Of a stretch of DNA of 64,000 bases, positions 20,529-30,129 are shown in pieces (position 1 is the stretch's first letter; the number at the start of each line of letters is the position of its first letter). The stretch comes from Granulimonas faecalis (GTDB lineage: Bacteria; Actinomycetota; Coriobacteriia; Coriobacteriales; Atopobiaceae): the NCBI RefSeq assembly GCF_022834715.1, contig NZ_BQKC01000001.1, forward strand, positions 1,028,501 to 1,092,500, read 5' to 3'. A program made the position numbers and the translations under genes. The notes beneath the pieces are model-generated. The model saw only the letters and a program-made list of their open reading frames with translations. It ran no database searches and was not told where the DNA came from.

Positions 20529-20557
20529 TTGACATAGAACAGATGTTCTTCTAGCAT
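20529..20557 (+). promoter_or_regulatory. recA promoter with LexA (SOS) box
   Basis: A consensus -35 TTGACA (20529-20534), a 17-base spacer and a -10 TAGCAT (20552-20557). The spacer holds a perfect GAAC-AGAT-GTTC palindrome (20537-20548), the Gram-positive LexA box form. LexA bound here would block RNA polymerase directly. Confidence 0.9.
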
Positions 20558-20587
20558 TCCGGGCAGAAAAGAGACGAGAGGAGCACC

Positions 20588-21666
<1,079 letters not shown>

Positions 21667-21667
<1 letters not shown>

Positions 21668-22395
21668 TGAGGTTCGGCGCGTCGTCGGGGCCGGAGGCCC
21701 CCCGCGGCGAGACCGTGGAGCTCGCGGGGGGAGACGGCTCCCTGTGGACCGTCACGTTCCCGCCCAAGGGCGCGGGCTCCGGGTTCTCGGGCCCCGCGCC
21801 CAAGGCGCGCCTGCGCCCGGGCGGTGGCGACGACGAGGCCCTGCAGGTGCCCGTCGCCGTCGCCCGGGCCGTGGTCAAGGCCGTACGGGAGGACGCCTCC
21901 GTCACCCTGGGGGGTGGCGGCATGGACCGTCTCGTTGCCGCCGCCTCCACCACCTGCTGCGCCAAGCGGCTCACGTCCATGGTGGACCGCCGGGACTACT
22001 CCTCCAAGGAGGCGGCCGACAGGCTGCTCCGTGCAGGGTACCCACGGGCCGTCGTCGACGACGTCTGCGCCCGGGCCCGGGAGGGGCGCCTGCTCGACGA
22101 CGCGCGGTTCGCCGATGCGTTCATCAGGTCGAAGGTCTACTCCGGGTGGGGGCTGCGCCGCATCGAGCAGGAGCTCTCCCGCCGCGGCGTCGACGCTTCC
22201 ACGGTGGCCGGCTGGCCCGACGACTTCCTCGAGGGGGAGTCCGAGCTCGACCGCGCCTGGGAGCTCGTCTCGCGCCGCAGCGTGCCGGCGAGGAACCCCT
22301 ACGAGAAGACGGTCCGCTACCTCGTGGGCCGCGGGTACTCCTACGACGTGGCCAAGCGCTGCGCCGCACGGCTCCTCGAGGACGGCGATGAATAG
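21667..22395 (+). CDS. recX: Regulatory protein RecX
   Basis: A 242-residue modulator of RecA filaments. The RecX helical repeats occupy roughly residues 100-240 (DYSSKEAADRLLRAGYP, DDARFADAFIRSKVYSGWGLRRIEQELSRRGVD, KTVRYLVGRGYSYDVAKRC). The first 95 residues are a Gly/Ala-rich extension not found in short RecX proteins, with some resemblance to the extended actinobacterial and clostridial forms. The start overlaps the recA stop by one base, so expression should follow RecA induction. Confidence 0.88.
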
Positions 22396-22425
22396 CGGTG
22401 CCCGGTGCCGCGCAGTCCGCGAACC

Positions 22426-22644
22426 TTTACTTACCCTGCGTCTTCCCGTAAGATACAAGAGCTGTTGAAGCGTCCGTCCCGGTACGCCATGCTGGGATTT
22501 TGCATATTCATAGGTTCCTATTTGCACGACAGGTCCTTATTGGAGGCATCCCTGGCCCCGGCCAGAACGGCCGTTTCCTCGGCACCCGCCGCAAGGCGGT
22601 CTCTCTGATTACGAGCTTTACCTGAAGAGACGAGGGGGCACGAC
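22426..22644 (+). promoter_or_regulatory. rny promoter and AT-rich leader
   Basis: TTTACT (22426-22431), 17 bases, TAAGAT (22449-22454) form a good promoter. About 185 bases of unusually AT-rich leader follow before rny. It contains an ATAGG-TT-CCTAT dyad (22510-22521), a CGGCC/GGCCG hairpin near 22559-22573 and a CCGCC-GCAA-GGCGG tetraloop hairpin (22586-22599) followed by TCTCTCT. No known riboswitch is recognised. A 67-codon open frame at 22405-22608 has no ribosome site and is not called. Confidence 0.6.
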
Positions 22645-24207
22645 ATGGATCCTGTCATCACCGTGGTGCTCTGCATCGTCGGGCTAGTCATCGGCGCTGT
22701 GGCCGCATGGGTCGTTGCCAACGGCAAGACCAACGCCAGGGTCGTCGAGGCCAACGAGAAGGTCCGCCAGGCCGAGGACACGGCCAGACGCACCGTCGAG
22801 GAGGCTGCCCGCACGGCAGAGACCCAGAAGAAAGAGTCGCTTCTCGAGGCCCAGGAGGAGATCCTCAAGCTCCGCCATGCCCAGGAGGCGGAGAACCGCA
22901 CCCGCAAGGGCGAGCTCCGCGAGATGGAGTCCCGCATCATGCAGCGCGAGGAGTCCCTCGACCGCCGCAACGACTCCCTCGACCGCAAGGAGCACCAGCT
23001 CTCCGAGGCCCAGAGCCGCCTCGACCGCCGTCGCAACGAGCTTGAGCAGATGGTGAGCGAGCAGTCCTGCGAGCTCGAGCGCATCGCCGCCCTCACCAAG
23101 GAGGAGGCGCACGACGAGCTCATCGACCGGGTCCGCAAGGACACCGTGCGCGAGGAGGCCCAGATCCTCCGGGAGTCCGAGCAGCGCGTGAGGGCCCAGG
23201 CCGACAAGACCGCCCGCGAGATCGTCTCCACCGCCATCCAGCGCTGCGCCGCCGACCAGGCGGGCGAGATCACGGTCACCTCCGTGCACATCCCGTCCGA
23301 CGACCTCAAGGGCCGCATCATCGGCCGCGAGGGCCGCAACATCCGCACCTTCGAGCAGGTCTCCGGCGTCTCCCTCGTCATCGACGACACCCCCGAGACC
23401 GTGGTGCTCTCCAGTTTCGACCCCGTCCGCCGCGAGACGGCGCGCGTGGCCCTCGAGAACCTCATCGCCGACGGCCGCATCCACCCGGCCCGCATCGAGG
23501 AGATGTACGCCAAGGCCGAGAAGCTCGTCCAGCAGCGCGTCGTCGAGGCCGGCGAGCAGGCGGCGTTCGACATGGGCATCCACGACCTGCACCCCGAGAT
23601 CGTGCGCACCCTCGGAGCGCTTCGCTACCGCACCTCCTACGGCCAGAACGTCCTGCAGCACTCCAAGCAGGTGGCCGAGCTCTGCTCCATCATGGCGGCC
23701 GAGATCGGTGCGGACTGCGCCCTCGCCAAGCGCGCCGGCCTCCTGCACGACCTCGGCAAGGCCATCGACCGCGAGGTCGAGGGGCCGCACGCCGTCATCG
23801 GCGCCGACCTCGCCCGCAAGTACGGCGAGCGTGCCGACGTCGTGCACGCCATCGAGGCGCACCACGCCGACGTCGAGCCCTCCACGGTCCTCGACGTCCT
23901 CGTGATGGCCGCCGACGCCATCAGCGCCGCCCGTCCGGGCGCCCGCCGCGAGTCCGCCGAGACCTACATCAAGCGTCTCGAGAAGCTCGAGGAGATCTCC
24001 AACGCCCACGAGGGCGTCGAGCGCACCTACGCCATGCAGGCCGGCCGCGAGCTCCATGTCATGGTGGAGCCTGAGAAGATCTCCGACGCCAAGGCCGTCG
24101 TACTCGCCCACGACATCGCCAAGCAGATCGAGGACGAGATGGAGTACCCCGGCCAGGTTCGCGTCGTGGTCATCCGCGAGTCCCGCGCCGTCGATGTGGC
24201 CAAGTAG
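22645..24207 (+). CDS. rny: Ribonuclease Y
   Basis: A 520-residue membrane-anchored endoribonuclease that starts mRNA decay. An N-terminal transmembrane helix (about 3-26) is followed by a long coiled coil (about 30-200, Glu/Arg/Lys/Gln-rich). The KH domain carries GRIIGREGRNIRTFE. The HD domain has H368-D369 in HDLGKA, plus EAHHADVEP. Complete and of typical length. Its 3' neighbour starts 3 bases after the stop, so the GHKL ATPase gene is almost certainly cotranscribed. Confidence 0.97.
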   Translation: MDPVITVVLCIVGLVIGAVAAWVVANGKTNARVVEANEKVRQAEDTARRTVEEAARTAETQKKESLLEAQEEILKLRHAQEAENRTRKGELREMESRIMQREESLDRRNDSLDRKEHQLSEAQSRLDRRRNELEQMVSEQSCELERIAALTKEEAHDELIDRVRKDTVREEAQILRESEQRVRAQADKTAREIVSTAIQRCAADQAGEITVTSVHIPSDDLKGRIIGREGRNIRTFEQVSGVSLVIDDTPETVVLSSFDPVRRETARVALENLIADGRIHPARIEEMYAKAEKLVQQRVVEAGEQAAFDMGIHDLHPEIVRTLGALRYRTSYGQNVLQHSKQVAELCSIMAAEIGADCALAKRAGLLHDLGKAIDREVEGPHAVIGADLARKYGERADVVHAIEAHHADVEPSTVLDVLVMAADAISAARPGARRESAETYIKRLEKLEEISNAHEGVERTYAMQAGRELHVMVEPEKISDAKAVVLAHDIAKQIEDEMEYPGQVRVVVIRESRAVDVAK

Positions 24208-24210
24208 CCC

Positions 24211-25293
24211 ATGGGCGACCTCGCGGACTTCGTGTCGGACGTCATCGGCTCCTCGGCCGTGCGGGTCGAGGAGAACCTCGGCGACGGTTTCGTCCGCCTC
24301 GTCGTCGACGAGGCGGAGCGCCGTCAGGCGCGGCATGACATCCGCTGCGTGGAGGACGTCGTCATAGAGATGCTCCGCAACGCGCGCGACGCCGGTGCGA
24401 CCCAGGTCTACGTGGCCACGGGTCGCACCGGCACCCAACGGCGCGTGGTCATGCTCGACGACGGCTGCGGCGTCCCCGCTGCCCTCCAGGAGCAGATCTT
24501 CGAGGCACGCGTGACCTCCAAGCTCGACACGGTCCACGAGGACCGGTGGGGCGTCCACGGCCGCGGCATGGCGCTCTTCTCCATCCGCCAGAACGCCGAG
24601 GACGCCCACGTCGCCGCCTCCGTGCCCGGCGGAGGCTCGTCGGTCTCGGTCATGTGCTCCTGCGACGACGTCCCCGAGCGCGCCGACCAGTCCACCTGGC
24701 CCGCCCTCGCCACCGACGACGAGGGGCGCCAGACCGTGGGCTCCGGGGCCCACAACATCGCACGGACGTGCTGCGAGTTCGCCCTCGAGGAGCGGGGGAG
24801 GGTCCAGGTGTTCCTCGGCTCCGCGGCCGAGGTCGTGGCCACGGTGCGCTCCCGCCTCTCCTCGTCCCTCGACGAGACGGGCATTCTCTTCGTGGACGAC
24901 CCCTCCTCGCTCCCCGTGCTCGAGCGGCTCTGCGTGGCGGCCGACGCCCGGGAGCTCGTGGAGACCGCCGAGGGTGTGGGGCTCCCCATCTCCGAGCGCA
25001 CGGCGCACCGCATCCTCTCGGGGGCGATTCGCCCCGTCCGCTCCGTGATGGCCAGGCTCACCCACCGCCCCGACGACGGCACCGGCCGCAGGCGCCCCGT
25101 GGACCTCTCCCGGGACCGCAGGAGCCTCCATATCGACGAGGGTGACGCCGAGGAGTTCTCGCGCCTCATGGAGCGCGCCTTCTCGTTCATCGCGGACCGC
25201 TACTACGTCTCCCTCGAGGACGCCCCCACGGTGCGCTCCACCGGGGACCGCCTCGTGGTCACCTTTCCCCTCCTCAAAGAGGACGAGGGGTGA
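24211..25293 (+). CDS. GHKL (Hsp90/histidine-kinase-fold) ATPase of unknown function
   Basis: A 360-residue soluble protein. The Bergerat-fold ATP site is clear: N-box EMLRNARDA at 53-61, G1 DDGCGVP at 83-89, and G2 GVHGRGMALFSIRQ from 114. There is no receiver, sensor, membrane helix or dimerisation/phosphoacceptor region, so it is not an ordinary histidine kinase. The position of the N-box near the N-terminus is closer to GyrB/MutL/Hsp90-like stand-alone ATPases. The remaining 200 residues match nothing I recognise and include a basic stretch (RHPDDGTGRRRPVDLSRDRR region). The start is 3 bases after rny, and spoVS follows. Context suggests a role linked to RNase Y or SpoVS; this is inference. 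Confidence 0.75.
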   Translation: MGDLADFVSDVIGSSAVRVEENLGDGFVRLVVDEAERRQARHDIRCVEDVVIEMLRNARDAGATQVYVATGRTGTQRRVVMLDDGCGVPAALQEQIFEARVTSKLDTVHEDRWGVHGRGMALFSIRQNAEDAHVAASVPGGGSSVSVMCSCDDVPERADQSTWPALATDDEGRQTVGSGAHNIARTCCEFALEERGRVQVFLGSAAEVVATVRSRLSSSLDETGILFVDDPSSLPVLERLCVAADARELVETAEGVGLPISERTAHRILSGAIRPVRSVMARLTHRPDDGTGRRRPVDLSRDRRSLHIDEGDAEEFSRLMERAFSFIADRYYVSLEDAPTVRSTGDRLVVTFPLLKEDEG

Positions 25294-25402
25294 CGGAGCC
25301 CTTCCCGCCATGCAGGTCACCGGGCGGTTCGGGTACCATTGGCAAAGCGCCGCCTCAACCGCACCACGCATCAACCTCATCCGCAACACTGGAGCAACGG
25401 TC

Positions 25403-25732
25403 ATGGATTTCCTGAAAGTTTCGAGCAAGTCGTCCCCGGCCTCGGTGGCAGGGGCCATCGCCGGGATGGTGAAGGACGGCGTGCCCGTCAACCTGCAGGC
25501 CGTCGGCGCCGGTGCGGTGAACCAGGCGGTCAAGGCCGTGGCCATCGCGCGCGGCTTCCTCATCCCGTCGGGCTTCGACATCTCCATCGCCCCCACCTTC
25601 TCCGACATCCAGATCGACGGCGACTCCCGCACGGCCATCCGCATCGCCGTCTACGTGCACCCGCTCGCCGTGGGCGACGCCGCCGCCTCCCCGGCCCCCG
25701 TGCTCAAGCGCTCCCAGGAGCTGGGGGCTTGA
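25403..25732 (+). CDS. spoVS: Stage V sporulation protein S (SpoVS, Alba-like)
   Basis: A 109-residue protein; the first 87 or so residues are canonical SpoVS (FLKVSSKSSPASVAGAIAGMV, VGAGAVNQAVKAVAIARGFL, FSDIQIDGDSRTAIRIAVY). The fold is Alba-like, suggesting nucleic-acid binding. In Bacillus it affects sporulation and septation, but homologues occur in many non-sporulating bacteria. A 20-residue Ala/Pro tail is extra. GGAG precedes the ATG. The 109-base gap upstream has a weak -10-like TACCAT at 25334-25339. Its stop overlaps the miaB start (TGATG). Confidence 0.93.
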   Translation: MDFLKVSSKSSPASVAGAIAGMVKDGVPVNLQAVGAGAVNQAVKAVAIARGFLIPSGFDISIAPTFSDIQIDGDSRTAIRIAVYVHPLAVGDAAASPAPVLKRSQELGA

Positions 25733-27096
25733 TGGGGGAGGGCGGCCTCGCCGGCCTCACCTACCACGTGAGGACCTTCGGGTGCCAGATGAACCTCCAC
25801 GACTCCGAGCGCGTCGCCGGCGTCCTCGACTCCTGCGGGATGCTCGAGGCGCCCACGCCCGAGGAGGCGGACGTCGTCGTCTTCATGACCTGCTGCGTCA
25901 GGGAGAAGGCCGACACGCACCTCCAGGGCCAGGCCTCCGCCATGGTGAGCGCGCCCGTTCCGCCGTCCGGCCTCCGCACGGTCTGCGTGGGCGGCTGCAT
26001 CGCCCAGCGAGAGGGCGACGCCATGCGCTCCTTCATCCCCAACGTCGACGTCGTGTTCGGCACCCAGGCCATCGCCAGCCTTCCGCGGCTCATCGAGGAG
26101 TCGCGCTCCGAGGCGGGCTCGTCCCTCAAGGCCGACACCGCGGAGCCCGGCACCGCGTTCTCGAGCGACCTCCCCGACCACCGGGAGTCGCCGTTCCACG
26201 CGTGGGTCCCCATCATGACGGGCTGCAACAACTTCTGCAGCTACTGCATCGTCCCCTACGTCCGCGGGCGCGAGCGCAGCCGCGCCATGGAGGACGTCGT
26301 GGCCGAGGTGAAGGCCCTCGTGGCGGACGGCGTGCGCGAGGTGTGCCTCCTCGGCCAGAACGTCAACTCCTACGGGCGCGACCGCTACGGCGAGCCCCGG
26401 TTCGCCGAGCTCCTCCGGGCCGTGGCCGCCACCGGCGTCGAGCGCATCCGGTTCACGAGCTCGCACCCAAAGGACCTCACCGACGAGACCATCGCCGCCA
26501 TGGCGGAGCTGCCCGCCGTCATGCCCCAGCTGCACCTCGCCGTGCAGTCGGGCTCCACGGACGTGCTCCGGCGCATGAACCGGAAGTACACCCGGAAGGA
26601 CTACCTCGACCTCGTGCGCCGCATCCGTGCCGCCATGCCCGACATCGCCCTCTCCACCGACATCATCGTCGGCTTCCCCAACGAGACCGAGGAGGACTTC
26701 CTTGAGACCCTCTCGCTCGTGAGGGAGGCCGCCTTCTCCAGCGCCTTCACCTTCATCTACTCCAAGCGCGAGGGCACGCCCGCCGCCGCCGTGGACGACC
26801 CGACTCCGCGCGACGAGATTCAGGGCCGCTTCGACCGGCTCGTCGCCCTTGTGCAGGAGCAGAGCTGGGACTACAACCGCCGCCAGGTGGGCCGCACCGT
26901 GGACGTCCTCGTTGAGGGTCCCTCCAAAAAGGACCCCGGCGTCCTCACCGGCCACAGCCCCGAGAACGTCACCGTGCTCTTCGAGGCCCCCGAGGGCGCG
27001 GATTCCGCCGACCTGGTGGGCAAGGTCGTGCCCGTCGAGGTGCTCGACGGCCGCCCGTGGTACCTCCGGGGCACCTGCGCCGGCGACCCGCGATGA
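25732..27096 (+). CDS. miaB: tRNA-2-methylthio-N6-dimethylallyladenosine synthase MiaB
   Basis: A 454-residue radical-SAM methylthiotransferase acting on i6A37 of tRNA. Auxiliary-cluster cysteines lie in FGCQMN, TCCVRE and GGCIAQ. The radical-SAM triad is C165-C169-C172 in GCNNFCSYC, followed by IVPYVRGRERSR, which marks MiaB. A TRAM domain is at the C-terminus. Its substrate is made by MiaA, encoded next with an ATGA overlap, giving a two-step modification pair in one operon. Confidence 0.95.
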   Translation: MGEGGLAGLTYHVRTFGCQMNLHDSERVAGVLDSCGMLEAPTPEEADVVVFMTCCVREKADTHLQGQASAMVSAPVPPSGLRTVCVGGCIAQREGDAMRSFIPNVDVVFGTQAIASLPRLIEESRSEAGSSLKADTAEPGTAFSSDLPDHRESPFHAWVPIMTGCNNFCSYCIVPYVRGRERSRAMEDVVAEVKALVADGVREVCLLGQNVNSYGRDRYGEPRFAELLRAVAATGVERIRFTSSHPKDLTDETIAAMAELPAVMPQLHLAVQSGSTDVLRRMNRKYTRKDYLDLVRRIRAAMPDIALSTDIIVGFPNETEEDFLETLSLVREAAFSSAFTFIYSKREGTPAAAVDDPTPRDEIQGRFDRLVALVQEQSWDYNRRQVGRTVDVLVEGPSKKDPGVLTGHSPENVTVLFEAPEGADSADLVGKVVPVEVLDGRPWYLRGTCAGDPR

Positions 27097-28043
27097 CCGG
27101 GGGGCTGCCGGGTCCCGTCGCCTGCGTCTGCGGTCCCACGGCGTCGGGCAAGTCGGCCGTGGCGGACCTTGTGGCGAGCTCCATGGGCTGCCCCGTGGTC
27201 TCCGTCGACGCCATGCAGGTCTATCGCTCCATGGACATCGGCACGGCCAAGACGCCGGTCGCCGAACGGCGTGCCGAGCTCCTCATGGTCGACGTCGCCG
27301 GGTTCGACGAGCCGTACTCGGCCGCCCTCTTCCAGCGCGACGCGCGCCGGTGCGTGGACCGGTCCCTCGAGACGGCCGGCTGCGCCGTGCTCTGCGGGGG
27401 CACCGGCCTCTACCTCGACGCCGTCATCGACGAGATGGACTTCCCCTCGGGAGACGCCGCCTCGGGCCCCCGCGCCCGCTACGAGGCCGTCGCCCGCGAG
27501 CGGGGCCCCGAGGCCCTCTGGACCCTCCTGCGCGACCGCGACCCCGAGAGCGCCGCGGCGGTGCACCCCAACAACGTCCGCCGGGTGGTGCGCGCCCTCG
27601 AGCTCGCCGACCAGGGCGAGTCCTACGCGGAGCGCACCCGCCACCTGAGGCACCGCGACCCCCACTACGCCGCCCGCACCTGGGCCCTCGTGCCCGAGCG
27701 CGAGACCCTGTACGCGCGCATCGACCGCCGGGTGGACGAGATGTTCGCGGCCGGCCTCGTGGACGAGGTGCGCGCCCTCGACGAGGCCGGCATCCGCCGC
27801 TCCGCCACCGCCTCCCAAGCCATCGGCTACAAGGAGGTGCTCGCGGCCCTCGACGGCCTCTGCACCCTCGACGAGGCCCGCGAGCAGGTGAAGCGCTCCA
27901 CGAGGCGCTACGCCAAGCGGCAGCTCTCGTGGATACGGCGCGACGGCCGCGCCACCGTGGTACCCATGGGGGAGACCACGGTCGAGGGGGCGGCCGCGCT
28001 CGTGACAGACGATCTCAGGCGCTCCGTCGAGGCGGGGCGCTGA
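27093..28043 (+). CDS. miaA: tRNA dimethylallyltransferase MiaA
   Basis: A 316-residue enzyme that transfers the dimethylallyl group to A37. The P-loop is GPTASGKS at 14-21, then VSVDAMQVYRSMDIGTAKT, GGTGLYLDAV, and KRSTRRYAKRQLSWIRRD near the C-terminus; all are family signatures. The ATG at 27093 overlaps the miaB stop; the frame extends 12 codons upstream within miaB but lacks a ribosome site. Confidence 0.96.
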   Translation: MTGGLPGPVACVCGPTASGKSAVADLVASSMGCPVVSVDAMQVYRSMDIGTAKTPVAERRAELLMVDVAGFDEPYSAALFQRDARRCVDRSLETAGCAVLCGGTGLYLDAVIDEMDFPSGDAASGPRARYEAVARERGPEALWTLLRDRDPESAAAVHPNNVRRVVRALELADQGESYAERTRHLRHRDPHYAARTWALVPERETLYARIDRRVDEMFAAGLVDEVRALDEAGIRRSATASQAIGYKEVLAALDGLCTLDEAREQVKRSTRRYAKRQLSWIRRDGRATVVPMGETTVEGAAALVTDDLRRSVEAGR

Positions 28044-28054
28044 AAGGGGGCTCC

Positions 28055-29365
28055 ATGGCCCGGAAGACACCGCAACCCACCGCACTGCCGCGCGAGCGTG
28101 CCCTTCTCGTGGGCGTCGACCTCGGACGGGCCGACGAGTGGCCCCAGGAGCGCTCCATGGCCGAGCTCGCCCGCCTCGTGGACACCGACGGCGCCGACGT
28201 CGTGGGGACCCTCACGCAGCGGCTCGACCGCCCCGTGCCCAAGACCTTCATCGGCTCGGGCAAGGTGCTGGAGCTCAAGGAGGCCGTGGAGGCGCTCGAC
28301 GTGGACGTCGTGGTCTTCGACGAGGAGCTCACCCCCTCCCAGCAGGGCAACCTCGAGCGGGCCCTGGGCGAGCCCGTGAAGGTGATCGACCGCACGGCGC
28401 TCATCCTCGACATCTTCGGCAGCCACGCCCAGACCCGGGAGGGGAGGCTCCAGGTCCAGCTCGCGCAGCTCAAGTACGTGCTCCCGCGCCTGCGCGGGAT
28501 GTGGAGCCACCTCATGGGCGAGCAGACCCGCGGAGGCATCGGCAGCCGGTTCGGCCAAGGCGAGTCGCAGCTCGAGGTCGATCGACGGCTCATCCGCGAC
28601 CGCATCTCCCACCTCCGCGGCGAGATCGAGCGGGTGGCCTCGCGCCGCAGGACCCAGTCCAAGGCCCGCTGGGACTCGGGCATCTACCGCGTCTCCCTCG
28701 CCGGCTACACCAACGCCGGCAAGTCGACGCTCCTGAACGCCCTCACGGACTCCGACGTCTACGCCAAGGACGAGCTCTTCGCCACGCTGGACCCCACCAC
28801 CCGCTCCCTCGGCCTCGCCGAGGGCCGCAGGATCACCCTCACCGACACCGTCGGCTTCATCCAGAAGCTCCCGACCACGCTCGTGGAGTCGTTCAGGTCG
28901 ACCCTCGCCGAGGTGTCCGGCGCCGACCTCGTGGTGCTCGTGGTGGACGCCTCCGACCCCGACTGGAGGGCCCAGGAGGAGGCCGTGAGAAGGACGCTCG
29001 ACGAGATAGGCGCAGGCGACAAGGCGACCCTCCTCTGCCTCAACAAGGCGGACCTGCTGGACCCGGCGGACCGCGAGGCCCTGCGCCTGGCGTTCCCCGA
29101 CGCCGTCATGGTGTCGGCCAAGGAGGAGACGGGCCTGGGCGCGCTCCTGCACACCGTGGCGACCAAGGCCTCCGAGGGCGACGTCACCGTGACGGCGCTC
29201 GTGCCCTACGACAAGGGCCTGCTCATGAAGATGGTGCACGAGCGCGGGCAGGTGGTCCGCGAGACCTACGTGGACGGCGGCCTGCTCGTCACGGCCAAGG
29301 TTCCGCCGCGCCTGGCAGGATCGCTGGAGCCCTACCGGGCCGACGACCCGGCCCCGGACGCCTAG
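28055..29365 (+). CDS. hflX: GTPase HflX
   Basis: A 436-residue ribosome-binding GTPase that splits stalled or stressed 70S particles. The N-terminal HflX domain (TFIGSGKVLELKE, FDEELTPSQQGNLE, DRTALILDIFGSHAQTREG) is followed by a Gly-rich GEQTRGGIGSRFGQGE segment. G1 is GYTNAGKST near 217-225, then DTVGFIQKLP (G3) and NKAD (G4). AAAGGGGG precedes the ATG. It closes the first long plus-strand run. Its stop overlaps by three bases the stop of the convergent acyltransferase gene. Confidence 0.95.
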   Translation: MARKTPQPTALPRERALLVGVDLGRADEWPQERSMAELARLVDTDGADVVGTLTQRLDRPVPKTFIGSGKVLELKEAVEALDVDVVVFDEELTPSQQGNLERALGEPVKVIDRTALILDIFGSHAQTREGRLQVQLAQLKYVLPRLRGMWSHLMGEQTRGGIGSRFGQGESQLEVDRRLIRDRISHLRGEIERVASRRRTQSKARWDSGIYRVSLAGYTNAGKSTLLNALTDSDVYAKDELFATLDPTTRSLGLAEGRRITLTDTVGFIQKLPTTLVESFRSTLAEVSGADLVVLVVDASDPDWRAQEEAVRRTLDEIGAGDKATLLCLNKADLLDPADREALRLAFPDAVMVSAKEETGLGALLHTVATKASEGDVTVTALVPYDKGLLMKMVHERGQVVRETYVDGGLLVTAKVPPRLAGSLEPYRADDPAPDA

Positions 29366-30129
29366 ACGCCGAGGAGCGCGAGGGCGGCGAGCAGCAGGGG
29401 CTGGTGCACCACGTAGATGGGGAGGGCGTGGCGCCCCACCCACTCGAGGGGGGCGCACCGCGCCGCGAGGACCCGGCGCGGGTACCCGCGCGGCGCGAAC
29501 CAGCGCCCCACGGCCACGCCCACGCCGTACATGAGGGCGAAGGGCACGAGGGGGTAGTAGTCCCCCGACACGAACCCCGGCGACGGCAGGCCGAGCCATG
29601 CGAGGCCCGGGTGGGCGTACCAGCCGGCGGGGAGCGCCACCTCCCACGGGCCGACGCCCAGCTCCCGCGAGGGGACGCCGAGCGTCAGGAGGAAGAGCGC
29701 GAGGAGCGCCGCGGCGCACGGGAGCCCGCGCGGCTCCAGGTGGGCGCGCTCGAGCAGGGCGTCCACGAGCGTGGCGGCGCCTATACAGAATATGATGCCG
29801 AAGCTGACGGGGTCGTCCACGGCCGCCAGGGACGTGGCCGCGAAGATGGCGAGCGCCACGGCGAGGTAGCGCAGCGAGCGCGTGAGGTTGTCGTGGGAGA
29901 AGCTGCACATCCACCCCGACACGAGGAGGAACGTCCAGCTGATGGACGCCCGCCAGACGTCCTGTAGCGGCGGCGCGAACCACGCGACGTCGACCCCCTC
30001 GATGAAGACGAGGTCGTAGCAGAGGTGGAAGAGCACCATCGACACGACGGAGAAGCCGCGCACGGCGTCGAAGAGCCGCACGCGGCCGACGGGGCGCTCC
30101 CAGGGGCCGGCAGGGGAGGGCGCGGTCAC
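29362..30129 (-). CDS. DUF1624-type membrane acyltransferase
   Basis: A 255-residue polytopic membrane protein with about seven to eight hydrophobic helices. VGRVRLFDAVRGFSVVSMVLFHLCYD is typical of the heparan-alpha-glucosaminide N-acetyltransferase-like (DUF1624) and acyltransferase-3 groups, which begin with RxxxxDxxRG and a His-bearing first helix. VGRHALPIYVVHQPLL near the C-terminus is the other family mark. It probably modifies a surface or membrane glycan or lipid; the substrate is unknown. It starts at GTG 30129, overlapping the lexA stop by 4 bases (GTGA), so it is translationally coupled to lexA and should be induced by DNA damage. Confidence 0.8.
   Translation of the reverse strand: MTAPSPAGPWERPVGRVRLFDAVRGFSVVSMVLFHLCYDLVFIEGVDVAWFAPPLQDVWRASISWTFLLVSGWMCSFSHDNLTRSLRYLAVALAIFAATSLAAVDDPVSFGIIFCIGAATLVDALLERAHLEPRGLPCAAALLALFLLTLGVPSRELGVGPWEVALPAGWYAHPGLAWLGLPSPGFVSGDYYPLVPFALMYGVGVAVGRWFAPRGYPRRVLAARCAPLEWVGRHALPIYVVHQPLLLAALALLGV

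Noticed and set aside
22405-22608. A 67-codon open frame in the rny leader
   Set aside because: No ribosome site, no recognisable protein, and it overlaps the promoter and structured leader.
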